From assembly GCA_008694505.1 (NCBI GenBank), contig VZDJ01007747.1, forward strand, positions 868,001-932,000: a stretch of DNA of 64,000 nucleotides. Reading direction: 5' to 3'. Of this stretch, positions 1 to 13,400 are shown piece by piece; position 1 is the first letter of the stretch; each line of letters opens with the position of its first letter. The translations under genes were made by a program, and so were the position numbers. The notes below the pieces were generated by a model, which was not told the DNA's origin, did no database searches, and worked only from the letters and a program-made list of their open reading frames with translations. Origin of the DNA: Cyanoderma ruficeps (taxonomy: Eukaryota; Chordata; Aves; Passeriformes; Timaliidae).

Positions 1-3000
1 ATACGCAGCATCTCTCTATTGTAAATTAATCACCCTAAGAATCTATTTTCATTAGTTAGAACATTAGCGTTTTGCCTCTTCATGTTTTGCATTATTTAGA
101 ATCATCATGGACCGAGATGTTTATTTACATAATTAGCTCCATATGCCTTCACTGCATTCAACATAGGGCTGCAGCTATGCAGGACTTCTGTCCCTTCAAG
201 AACCCTGGAGGCAAACCTGGGAGAGATCCTCTGGGCATCTGCATGAGCCTGCAGTCTTCACCACCTTGAGTGGTGACGTGGTGTAGCAGCCACTTTGCAT
301 CTAAAATATACCTTTCCTCTTTAACTGTGATAAAAAAGAATAAAATATCCATGCCTGCAATGGCCAGTGACAGCAAGGCTCACCAGTGGGAGGTTTGTGG
401 GGAGGACCAGACTGGTCTGCAAAACCCTGGTATTGTCTTAGCTGCAAGGGAGAAGCCTTCTCAAAAGCTGATTGTGGCCTCAATTCATTATAATTTTGAG
501 GCATCAGTGGTCCTGCTAGACTTTCATGCTCAAAAATCCCAATCTGCTCTCCAACATAATGTGAGGTTGATGTCAAAATCATGAGATTTTAAAAAAATAA
601 TAAATAAATCAGTTCTGGATTCTTTTGTTTTCTTTGATGTTCAAGGCTTCCCATTTCCAAGCCTTTGTTTGAGAACATGAACACTAAAACTTTGCTTTAA
701 ATGAAAGCTGAGAAAAATCCAAAAGTACAGGATCCCTGGGTTCTGTGACTTCAACTATGACTTCCCCTGCATTCCAGCTTCAGATATTGCAGCATTTGAA
801 ATCCTGGCTCATGGTCACTTGTTGGTTGCTTCTGTGAATGCTGCCATGGGTACACCTCATAAAGCAGCCATCCTGCTCCTCTGATCCTCCATCTGCTCCT
901 CAGCTGATCATTGAGGGGATGAAGCCTACATGCTCTGAGCCAAGGCAGTGAAGTGCCAAGTGGAGGAATAAAGCAGGAGTGAGTTTGTAACTCAGCAGGA
1001 AGAAAAACTGGAGACCTGCATGCAGAAAATGTGTGAAAGGGAAATATTAAACAGGGGGCAGGAAAAGTTTAAAGAGAAGGAATAGGCAAACTAAACCTAA
1101 TGAAAGAGAGACCTACTTCAACTTTTAGTTTGTTTCTTGGAAGTGCCACTAAAGCAGCCTTGCTCTGGTATTGGTATTTTCTACATTCTTGTCACAGTTT
1201 CCACATGTGTCTGTGGAGAGAACAATCGTACCCAAGTGCTGGCAGTACCTAATGTATCTGACTGAGTTTAGGCATCAGATATAATTTGGGAGCATGGTTC
1301 ACCAGTGAATGCTTCAAAACAGTGAAGGGTGCTTAAAGGTGTTCTAGTCAGGGGACGTGCAATTTCCCTGTAGCTGCTGCTTCCTTCTGATTTTATATTC
1401 TGTTTCATGAAAATACTAACTGCGAGTGCCCCAGATCTGCAGCACATATGCTGGGTAGTTAGCAAGGGAACTCAGTACAGCCAGGAGAGCTGTGCCAGCC
1501 ATCCTCTCAGTAGTGGAGCACTGCTCTGTTATTTACCAGTTTTATTCCCTGAGCCCTCAGGAATTAGGGAAGAATTACTGCCCCTTTCCAGAGGATATTG
1601 ACACTCGGGCAGATTAAAGACCTTGCTCACGGTTGCACACAAAGTCTGTACTTAACCTGACAAATGAGTTTAAGCCTCTAGAGTCCTAATCCAGAGCCAT
1701 TTCTACTAGAGGAAGGGTAACTAATCTGAGCTCTTGAACTCTATGAATGTGAGAGCACTTTCAGCAGGGTTGGCATGGGAAGGCAGCAGCCCACTGGTGG
1801 CAGAGGCTGGCCAGAGCAGGCTACCAGCAGAGTTAGAGCTGGGGCAGCCCTCTTAGCTCCTGGTAGTAAAGTGGTGGAATGCACAGAGCTATCCTATTCA
1901 GCCTTTAGAGTTTTCCCAGGGTTTCCTATCTGCTACCCTTCTGAATAGCATCTTCTCAGCCAGGGACCTGGGACATGGCTAGTGCCCCAACCATGTTCTT
2001 GCTTTATAGAGCAATAAAAGGTAAGTGGATACCTACAGAAAGGAGGCATAGGACTGTGGGCCAGGAAGGAGCTGGGGGTGAGCTGAAATAGTCTCTCTGT
2101 CTTGTAGTTCTGCCCCCAGAAGAGTTTAATATGCAGTTAGTAAAAACCAGTAAATTTTGCCTCAGTGCTCTGAACCACTTTTTCTATCCTGTACATGGTT
2201 TATGTATGAATGTAGAGCAGATTTAGCCCATCAATGACTGACTACAAGTTACGAGGTGTGCATATCTTCTCCCCCTCCTCCTCCAACATGTGCTTCATCC
2301 TTGAGCTTCCAACCTGATCCTCTTTTTCTCCCCAGGCTGTAGTTTCCTGGCTGTAGTTTCTTTGCTCCGTTGCAATGGCTTTGCAGGTTTGGCTGATAGA
2401 CTGCTATATATATCCACAGAGAAGTATATGCATGGGCAATATGGTTCATGTTGTGTGAGTGAACTCATCTCAACGACTTTAAACAATTGGTAATTTCCCT
2501 CAGGCTCTGCCATTTCTAGTGTTTGCCACCCCAGCAACAACAATAAGGCAGAGACACAAAGAATGACCTGTGTTACACATTGACCAGAAGATATTGACCT
2601 GGGCTAAGTATTGCTGTCAATCATGGGCCATCCCACATCTACTCACAGAGAACACCACAGTGGATTGTAGCATTAAATCCTCTCTCTGCAGTTATACTGA
2701 ATACCATTCATTTTGGACAATGCACAAGAACTGTTTTTGTTATTCATTACCAAGTCCTCTGAGGATATGCCTTTTTTCTCTCTTTCTTCTGGTGATTGTT
2801 CTGAAACCCTTGAATCTTTAATTGGAATGAAAATTTGCTTTATTGCTCAAGAGTCTTAACAATATAGCAGTTTGAATGAAATCCTCAGACACAGCTCAGC
2901 ATGCTCCCTTCCACACTATTCTCAGCTCTCCTCTCTCCCATGTGTTATACAGACATGTACACTTTTTTTGCCCCCTTAACCATATTCTGTTTCAAGACTT

Positions 3001-4019
3001 CTACTCAGAGAGATGCTGTATAACCCCCACTGCATGAACATCTACCTTCTCCATCTGCAGCTTGATCCTTTTTCATCATAATTGTTCCATGTATTCTCTC
3101 CTTTCCCTATCACCACCTGCACTGAGGTGCATCCTGTCACTGAGGTCCTGACATTGTGACTGCCACTGTGAAAAAAAAGCACAGCACTTGCTTCTCCATG
3201 TCAGGGTTTTACTCCTGGTTGGAGTGGGAAGAAAGCATCCCTCGAATGATAAATTGGTCTGAGCTTTGAGAAAGAAGAACATTTCCAATGGACTTGAGCT
3301 TAGTGTCATGAATCTCTGTGTAAATTTAACAAAATAATGATCTTTATGGAAAACATAAAATATTTTCCTTTTTCAAAGAAGTTATTTCAGTAACTCTATA
3401 TCACTTTATCACCCAGCCTTTAGAAGAATGACAAAACAGTGAAGAGTCCTCAAGTCACTTACCTCTTCTCCCCCGACACATGAGGATTGCTCATTCATCA
3501 GATACTTACTTTTCCCTTCAAGTAAAAAGGGACAGGAAAAGTTGAAACAAAGATGACTTTATTCCCATTTTCTGCTTTTTCAATGCTTTTTGTGCAGGGC
3601 TTAAGTGGGAATAGTATTCAGGGAAAAAAAAAAAGTGTGTTTGAGTACAAGCTCCTGTTTAAACAGGATACATTTCAGGCTGCCAAGAGGACTTTTACAG
3701 AACTAAATACATGGTTCTTAACTGAAAAGGAAAATTAATTTAATATCTTGACAGAACCTTTTTTATTATTTATTTTTACAAGGGACTATTCATGCATGTG
3801 CACGATTCCTTAGCCTTACATAAGCGACATGCTTTTTTGCATCTATAAATATTCAGGTTAGCATATGCAGGACATTGATTTTATATTCTCCACCAAGTCT
3901 TATATTTGGTGCAGAAGGACAATTTAGATGACTGGCTTGTAATTATTTATTTTTAAATGTGTAATCCGTGTGATTCAAAAGCTGCTTTGTTGCTGGATAC
4001 ATGGCCTGAAAAAAAAGCT
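1..4019. other. Intergenic, no gene recognised
   Basis: Unique, mostly AT-rich DNA. Open frames are at most 104 codons, overlap on both strands and resemble no family I know. The last 270 bases (from about 3740) are AT-rich with TAATTATTTATTT-type strings and could be regulatory sequence attached to the CpG block that follows. Confidence 0.7.
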
Positions 4020-4480
4020 CATCAGCTTATTTCAGCAACCGGCCTTTCACCGTCGCGGCGTCGAGCAGAAAGATGAGTCTGCTCGTGATGTTTACCCACC
4101 TTGGGCCCGTGTTTGCCTAGTATATATGAAAGGGATCCTGTTATCATCAGGCAGGCATTCCGGAGGAAACACTCTGGGAGCCGCAGCCAGGGAGGGGAGC
4201 GGGGAATGCTGCCTCCCTCCCTCCCTCCGTCCCGGCCGGGGTCTGTCCGTCCCTCCAGCACCATCTAGTGGGACCCCCGCGGGTGCCGGGGGCTAGAGGT
4301 TCAGGGGAAAGCTCCGGTGGTCTCACCAAAGAGCGTGGATACCTCTGGCCTTGCGGCTGTAATTTTCCCAGGCTGGGTTGGTACCTGCCCCGCTTGCCCA
4401 CGGACACGGCTGGACACCAGGGCTCGCCGGTGCTCCCGCTCAGCTTTTGCTGCTGCTCTGCACGAGCTGGGAAAACTGCT
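4020..4480. promoter_or_regulatory. Isolated CpG-rich block, possible distal promoter or boundary element
   Basis: About 460 bp that are GC- and CpG-rich, within AT-rich desert 41 kb from RPL34. Visible parts are a FOX-like TGTTTAC (4089-4095), a TATA-like TATATATGAA (4121-4130) directly before the GC-rich stretch, a C-run tract able to form a G-quadruplex on the minus strand (4215-4233), and a CTCF-like site (4255-4271). It looks like a + strand promoter with an unknown transcript, or a CpG-rich regulatory island. No gene is recognised; open frames of 70-140 codons here are explained by GC richness. Confidence 0.5.
4255..4271 (-). promoter_or_regulatory. CTCF-like motif
   Basis: The + strand reads CCAGCACCATCTAGTGG. 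Its reverse, CCACTAGATGGTGCTGG, matches the CTCF core CCASYAGRKGGCRSY at all but one position (T for C at position 12). It sits inside the isolated CpG-rich block. Binding is not shown. Confidence 0.5.
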
Positions 4481-7400
4481 GTGCCTATTTTTGCTTTGGC
4501 TTTCCCATCTGTGTAACACATGTTACGGTTGAGTAAGGTTAATAGGAGGCATAAATAAAGGCAAATGACCACGAAATCCTGAACTCAGATTTGCTGATAA
4601 TACAGTTTTGCTACTTATCGCCTGATTTGCTCTCAGCTTTTGGTGTGGCTTTACCCTCCTGCTCACCGCACACCACGGCAAATGCTGTGCCTGTGTCCCA
4701 GGGCAGCTGTGCTGCATGTGCCCTGGCCAGAGCAGAGAGTGTTTATTTAGAGTTAAAAAGTAACATTTGGCCGGTGGGAAGGGATGATGAGGGAAACAGA
4801 CTGGGGCAGGATGCATCTGTCACAGAGTAAATAGGCTGCTTGAACAGGGAATAGCTCACATGGGATAGGGTGACAGGATAGGGCACGTGTGCCAGGAGTA
4901 TGCCCAGGGCTATGACTGCAGAAGCAGAGATGCTCCAAAGCAAAAACAGTCTGAAAACTGAAGCAAGATTTCCTCTTACCTTAACTGAAGGGCAGTATTG
5001 CCTGACATACCTGACTGATTTGCACTAATGTTGCTTTAGTTTTTCTTGACCTGGGCAGGGGGCAAGACTGCCCTGTAGCCTCCATGGGGATGCATAACAC
5101 AGACCGTGTTCCCAGCATCCCAGGATAGGAGTGCACACAAACTCCATGCTGATGTTCCACAGCTGGTTTCAAAGGAAAATCATAGTCACTGTGTATTTGC
5201 ATAAGGCAGAGCTCAGAGACATTCTGGCAAGCAAAAATCGAAATGTCTTTCCCCCAAATGCAAGCAGCCCTTGCCAATCAACTGGTGTGTTAGTCGTCAC
5301 TCAAAGAGACCTTCCCAATGAACCATGTCAGCCCATTAATATCATGAAGATGCCTACTAATAGACTGGTCATAGCTGAATCCTGGGTTAAATATACTTAA
5401 AAGCCCTCAGGATATGATTAAAAACTTGTAAACCCCCACCATCTTAAGCTGCAATTCCGCCACCTCTCTCTCCCGCATTTCCTGAAGAAAGGGACAACAA
5501 TTCAGAACTTTCTTTCAAGTCACATAAAAGTTCAGTTTTCAGTGCATACTGTTAGAAACAAGGGCTTAAGTTTACCAGCAGAACAGATATGATTGTGAAC
5601 AAGTCAAACTCCCTCCCAGACATGCCTTAGCTCTCATCCATCATCTAAGGCGTGGTTCACACTGGGTGTCTGCTCTATTGGCAGCAACTGTGCCTGGTAG
5701 CTTCAGCTGCCATGTGAGATGCGCAGCTATCCAGATTAATATTTTGGAGGGCACAAAAAAGACATGATGAACTAATGTTTGATCTTAGTTCCACAATGGA
5801 ATTAGTTCTCAAGTAATTCTCAGATTTGTGCCTGGTTTAACAGGGCAACCCATCAAGCAGTATCTTCTTCAGCATAACCTTGTGTTAGATTAGAGAATCA
5901 GGCAAACAGTCTTTTGGTAGGTTACAGACGACTTCACTGAGGTTTCTCATGTTTTGAGATCTTGCCCGATTCGGGCCTGCAAAGGTTATCAGCTCCTTGA
6001 TCTCTTATTTCTTTGTTAATTCAGTAGTAGTTTGGGGAGTTGTAAGTTGTCAACCAGAATTTCTACCAAATCACTTCTACCCTGGATTACTGTGTTTTTG
6101 CAGATCTGGCTGAGAATGAAATTTGCTTCTGAGCAGCTGCCAAACAGGGCATCTGTCAAGAAATTTACATACTGTTATATTTCTGCAGTTCCGTACTCTA
6201 TGTAAATAATATTTGCCTCCTGGCATCTTCCTCACAGAACTGATTTCTTCCCTGTGGTTTCTTGCCAGAATCTTGGCCATTTCAATAATTGAGACTCACA
6301 CTGAGACCTCAGAAATGTTAATACCCAAAAGCACTAAAATCACAGAACACTGCATGATTAAGACTGTTCTAAAAACTGCATCAACAATCAAAGCCAGCAT
6401 ATCTAGAGAAACATCGTATTTGTTTGCTCCAGTTCTGTGCCCCTTCATAATACAACAGATGGAAACTGGAGCAACACCTGCTCAGCTGGTATTTGTATTC
6501 TAGAGGAAGGTGGAGCTGGTTGGCCAGTACAGTTATGCCCATTCCATTTCACCCAGCACCAGAATAAGGGGATCAATGTATGGGAGTGTTGAGAAGGTAG
6601 GCTCATCACCAGTTTCACCAATCCATGTGTAATGCAAAATATCCCATTACCCACAGCCAGCTAGTACAGTGCTCCTCTAGCTCAGTTCAGGAAATAGCAG
6701 CAACCTGAGAGTCAGGAATTTATAACCAGCTCCCTAAGGATCTCTTTAATCTTGATCCAGGAGAGAATGCATCTGCAGCCTTTATCAGCAGGGTCTTCCC
6801 AGGCAGGGTCTGATTCTTGTCTCTGTGAGTGCTGTATCAATGAAATCATATGCACATCTAGGCAGCTAAATAAAACAGGTCCAGGGAGCAAGCTGGACTG
6901 CAGATTGCCTTTGCTGCCTAATTATTAGCACACTCCTGACACGAACCAGGGAAAAGGACTATTCCCAGCTGTGTGGAACATTGGATGCTATGCTGTCTGG
7001 CTCCTTCCAGCTTTTGTGGTTTGCTTAACTCTATCCATGGCACCATCCTCCCAGACTTTGTACCCTTGGGAGGCCCCCTCTTCCCTACCTGCCCCAGGGC
7101 ATGCAAGGTAGCACCTCAGCACCTCCCTATGAAATCTCGGAAGCTGCAACATGTTTTGCACATGCTTTGAACTGAAATAAACAGATGAAAAATAGTAATT
7201 ATGTATTAAATTTCAGGGTATCTACGGAGCCTGTGACAGACTCTGGAAAGTGCTACATGGTGTGGTTAGGCCACAAAAGGTTCCTGGTCCTGTTCAATTA
7301 GCTATATTGTCAAAAGTGTTAGAAACAGTGTTATTATGTTTATAGTGTTTCAGAAAATGTAAAAACTCAGTGAGCTGTGTAACCCACAAAGAAAAATAGC

Positions 7401-10400
7401 ATCAACCCATCACCATGCCCTACAAACAAGTGGAAGGGTTTTGCAGTATAGGTGTTTCTCTAGTTTTGCATAATATTTCATATTCTCTCCTGTGTTAGCT
7501 GTCCTGGAAGAGGCCCATTCTGCTTTCAAATGAAAAGTTACTTTATTGCTTAAATGCATAAATCACAGTATTATCACTCTATCTTGATGAACTATGTTTT
7601 CTAATGAACACATACATGATCCATATTAATTGACACTATTGTAGGGAATTGGGTCCTCATATTTTTAAAGCTGAACTGAAAGGCATTCATAATTCATTCT
7701 CATCAATTTAGCTTTGCAGGAAAGAAACATAAGAGATAGGAACATCTTTGCTCTTTTCATGCCTTTTTTGTGGAAGATATTTTTATATGTGATATGCTGT
7801 GAGATACAGGGAACAAGTGTTTAGAGGGTAGAAATACTGCATACACACACAGAATTCCACTGCTTTGAATTATAGTGCTACAAACCCATACCAAACCCAT
7901 TGCCTCTTCCTGAAGGTACTTTTGTTTTACAGGACTATTTTTTGCTAGTCTGCTGGAGTACAGATCTGTGAAATCTGAATAGGCAAGGCACCAAAAGGGG
8001 CAAAAGCATAACCAAAAGAGCAGGGCATGTGAGGTGGAAGCACATGGCCAATTCTCTCCATGAGGTCTGTGTCTACGTCCTGCTGAACGTGAGCGAGACT
8101 GGAAGATCCCAGCCCAGTGGGAATGTTCAGGGAGGCGGTGTGCTGCATGGTCACAGTGGCAGAACTGGACAGGATCTACTTCATTTTCAAAGTGTTTAAA
8201 AGAGGTAGAAAGGTTTTTATGGGGCCTCCCTCCCTCCCACTTCAAGATTACTTTAACCAGTTGAGCTCTGGGGGTCAGCAGATGCTGTTGCTCTTTGCAT
8301 AACTTCTCAGGGCACAGAATTATGCTGGGATTCTCTAAGTGAAGACTCAGAAGCATGCTTTCTTGCTGTTATATAATTATATTTTTCCTCCAGAGGGTGT
8401 TTACAGTAGATTTACATAGAGTAGTGAACAACTGGCCCTCATTATTTTTATAAAAACTCCTGCTTGATCAGATGATCATATGGCGCTAGCAGAATCACTT
8501 CAGTCTTCTTTTTCTCCTAATTAGTTTATTTCTTCAGAAGGGATTTTATTTTTTCTACAGTTCCACTGTATTTCCTATGTATATTCTAGAGCAAAAAGAA
8601 ATCAATTCTTTGAAGAAGTTGCCTATTTCAAGAAGAAAGATCCTTGTTTAAGTGGGCTCCCGTGCATTAAGATCTGAGCTGGATGCTACCAAGTTAACAT
8701 TTCTAAACATTCCTCGGGTGTTTAGAGAGTTGCCATGGAAGCTTATTTTCCTCCAGATGAGTCAGAATTATTGGAATATGTCTATCTGAATCAGAAGATT
8801 TTATTCCAAGTTATGAAAGGGGTGCAAACCTTCCTCTTTGAACAACTCCTCCCCCTGCAGCTCCCCTTCTGCCAGCTTGCTGTCTCTTTGTTCCCAAAGC
8901 ACTTTCCCTTTCCAAGTCCTCTCCTGCTCTAGTGATTTTGCGAGGGTGTCTTCTCTGCTTCTGCAACTGGAATTTGAGGCAGTGTGCCTTTCCACCACAG
9001 ACCTGGTGGAAACTTTTGAAATCAATGCAAATCTTTTCTCTCATTGGCTCAGCTAGTTTGATTATCCACACCCTGTCTGCCACCCTTCAGGGGAATTAGA
9101 TGCAGCCCCTTCTGAATCTCCAGTCAATGTGCAATGACTGGAATGTCCCCTCTCTCCCTGTGCTTTTGGGCCACCCAATATCTGTATGACCTCCTTCTTT
9201 AGAACTGTCTTATCCTCATCCAAGGAAATGTTAACAGTAGATTGAAAGAGTAATTTAGGGAAAAACTGCTTTCAGTGGGCATTTCATCCATGATTACCTT
9301 AAAAATATGTCCCTTTATGTTACCTTAAAAATAAATCACACACCTAAGTGGAGAAAGAAATATTAATAGAAGAGTGCTCAAATGTTCCCCTTTCTTCTTC
9401 TTAAGGTCTGTGAACTGGAATGCATTCAGTCTCATGAAATTCCTCAGTCTCATGTCAACAGCAGAAACAAGTGCTCAGACCTGCCACCAGCAGAGCCCCG
9501 TGATGTTGTGGGCTTGCAATTGCAACAGCTCCCTTTTGGGTTAGGTGGGCTGTCCTCTGTCTACAGGAATGTTACATCTCCCTGAGCATCAAGATGTTTA
9601 GGGAACAATTACTGCCTTGCTTCTTTTTATTTTTTCCTACATCTCTGAACCCTCAAACTATCAGAAAAGATACTATCAGTTACCCCTTTATGCACTCCCA
9701 CATCAATTTATCTCTGTAGTGAGGAGTGTAATTGCTAAGGTCTGTAGAGATGCACATACAGGTACAAAGATCAAAATAGTAAGCATATGTCAAGCATAAT
9801 TATGATACACCTATGTGCATGTCTTCATCTGTGTGGAAAAAACCAGCACCAAAACCCTTTTGGTTGTGGTCTTAACCCAAATTCACTTCACCAGCCTCAG
9901 GTTTTTACAGAGCCACTTACTGCTAATTCTGCATTACCTCAAAGCAGGGATTTCCCATGTTACTTTTTGCAATGCCAGAAACACTAATCAAATAGAAAAA
10001 GGTCTGATGCAGCCATATGTAACAACATGACTTGGAATTGCTTGCTTTGGGCTGTGGGAAACTTGCTGTACCTTTATGAGGAAGTCTAGAAGAAAGGAAG
10101 ATAGTTAAAGAGTCTGCAGCTACAGCAAGGTAAAACCTATGGTACTGAAGGCACAGAAGAGCAGGCACTCAGCTGATGTCACTATTCCCAGAGTTTTTCA
10201 TTAAGAGAAAATAAGTTAACTTCTTTTCCCAAATACACAGTGTTTCAAATTCCAGGCAAGACAGTGTGAGCAGAGGAGCGGTACCTGACTAGAGTATGTG
10301 GATACTCAACTCTATTTCATTAGCATGGATTTTGACACAACATTTCTTCTGGTTAACTCCCACACCACAGAAGGTTAAATGTAATTTTTAGTTTTCATTC

Positions 10401-13400
10401 TTAACAAAATAATGGGGTAAGGTTTGATAGGAATGTGTCTATCAATCTGTCTTCAGAGACCATCCCAGGGACGTGCACCTTGTCTGTCTCCTACAGCTTT
10501 TGTTGTCAGTGACACGTGTTACATTTCTGACATAATTACCATGTCAAAATTGGTACAAAACATATTTTTGCCTTTTTTTTAGTGTCATTGGTCTGAACTC
10601 AGCGGTGGACACTTTTACTATTTATGCAGAGTCAGACTTACTAGCCTAGGGCATCTCACAAATTAGTGACAAACTGTTGTCATTAATATGCAGAACCAGA
10701 AGGACTGAAATATCTGTGGACGTGTGTTAAGATTTGATTGTGCTTTTTGTTGAAAAGGTGTCTCACATTTCAGAATATTATTTTCTCTTAAAAAGCCTTA
10801 CGTCTGTCAAAAATCTTGTAGCACCAAAAAATATTGTAAAATTTAAAGGGAATGAATGGCAAAGTTGTTACGCTCAAGAAATCTGGGAAGAAGTGACATC
10901 AATAGGGTCAGTCTGTGACTCTTCCCATTTGCAGCAAAGTGAATAGTTAATAGTCCACCAAATGTCTTCCTTCCTTGGAGCAAAGCACTCATTGTGCCAC
11001 CTTTTGCAGTTTCCTCAAACATGATCTCACCCTAGTGCCTGTGTTCAAAGTGTTAATAAGAAGAAGCAGATGAGGTATTCATCTTTCATCGTATCCTAAG
11101 GGATCTGGAGCATTTGGTCTTGTAACACTTGCGGCCTATGTGGTCTGGGGAGTTGGGACCCTCTGGGTGTTTGTGAACGGGGCTGACCCATTTGTCTTTC
11201 CTCACCAGGATGTGGCTGAGGGGCTGCTCATACAAGTCTTGGCAATTATTTCTCAGTGCAAGCCTCCTCTAACAGAGCTTTCTGTGAAGATGTGGAACAT
11301 CACAGCCTTAGGTGTTTGCCACCACAATGGTCATTATGTTGAGGTCCTTCAGAAATGGCTTCCTGCATGCAAAGTATCATCCAGTTTCTTCTGGAAGCTG
11401 TAAGTGTGGAGAAAAGCAAGCACAGAGAATTTAGTAACTGATTCCCCAGCTGCATACAGATTTACCATTCCCAAAGATTTCTAAATTTCATAAATTTAAA
11501 TCAACTTTAGCTGACGCTTCTATTGCTTTTAATTTATTATATTCACTCCTTGTAATTACTTTTTTGTGCTGCTACTAGTGCTAGCTACATTAGGATCCTG
11601 TCTTTGTTATTGCTCTTTTTTTGGCATCCGAAATGTACGCAAACTTCTGAGCTGTAAACATTGAAACACATTAAGAGGAGAACAAGACAAACTGAAGATT
11701 TCCTTTTCACACAGAAAGGTTGTATCACCAAAATTATTGTAAAATTGAAGGGAATCAAACTTTTTGTTTGCTCATGCTCTATACATTAAAAATTTTAGAG
11801 GAATTTAAGCAACAAGGGTTCAGACACCTACCTAAACTACTTAACTGAGGAAACATGGCTCCCTCTGTAGTCAGTGAAGAGAAAGAGAGAATCATCTTCA
11901 GATAGTAGTTCCCACCCATGAGATCAAAACTGGCTTATTATTTTCCATGAAGAAGTAGAAATTCTCCACCATAAATACACGCTGCAGGTTTTGCAATTTT
12001 CTAATGCTTTCATGCATCTTTCACTTACTTAGTTTCTCACTTACTGAAAGAAACCTTTAAAAAATATTCATGAACCACAGAAACTTGCATGCAGAATTTT
12101 TTATGTGTTTTAAGTCCAGGTCATGTATAAAGCTTTCTCTTTTGAGAATTTGGATTAAATATTCAAATTTTTAGGATCCTGTGTCAACCCTGGTCTCTGC
12201 AACTGAGCCTTATATCTAGTGTCACACCCAGTTAATGCAAAAGCCCCACAGAGTCAGCTCATCCATGCTATTTGATCTGTATGAATGGGATTTCTGGTAA
12301 CCATTTCACACACTGTTCTTCTGGTTTTTCCACCTCTTCTGCTGATCTGGCATATAAATATCAGCCTGTTTTCAGTACACACAAGAAATTTCAAATACTG
12401 AAGAGGTTTTATTCTGCTTTAAACGTAAAGTGCTATATGAAAACCCTCTTTCTCTCTCTCTTTCTAACATGTAACTTTACACAGAAGTTAAATGACTTTT
12501 ATCTTAAGTGACAAATGTGGCCAAAAGGTTTGAGACCCAATAAATCAAGCAAGGTTGCTTTTAAGTTGTCATCTATCTTTTGCAGTATAAGTTAAGAAAA
12601 AATATATTGTATTATCTTCCATGACAATGAAAATGCAGCTGGTAGGACTGGAAATACATAATAAAAAAAGTGTCTACACCTGTCTACCTTGCTCTGGGGC
12701 CAAGCACAAGTCCTCTTAGTTTGCTGTTTTGTTAGTGGGAATTGCTCATCTGCTGAGTAATTGGCATTGCTCTCAGAAGGTTCTTCCTTCTTTCTCTGAG
12801 ATACACACACACACACACACACACACGTAAACAAACTGGTGTTTTATATTGCTAGGATTTATTTTAGAAGATATTTTCTCTACAATGTTTGAAAAGAAAT
12901 GAAAGAAAAAATTCTCAATATTTCTTTGGAGAATTTCAAGGTTTTTAAAACCTGTAAGAATAATGGTATTTTGCACTTAAAATTGTTCCAGGTTTTCAAA
13001 ACATATAAAAAGTATATAGAAGCAGTATTTTTCATAAAAAGCATCTGAGACATATTTTGTTTGCTTCTTTATTTATTTTACTTGTGAATCAGACTGTGTT
13101 TCAGGATGTTCCTTTCAACAGATTACAAAACTGCATAGAATGATCCCTATCATTCTTGTAATAATTTTCTGTGCAATATTACCTCAGCACAGTATTTGCT
13201 ATTGTGGTTAAACTGGAAGGAGAAGGCCTATCCTTCTTGCAACAGATGCTTTATCAAATACAGATCTTAAATCTATTGCTTTCACTAATTAAATCAGCTC
13301 TGCTGACTCATAAACTTTTGGCCAAGCCCAAACAAATCTCCCTCTTATCCTATCAGAAATGTTGCTCCTCTCTAGGATTTTTAAAACCATTATTCATGGA

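Noticed and set aside
12592..12976. Minus-strand frames with Cys-Val repeats
   Set aside because: Translation of the (AC)12 microsatellite.
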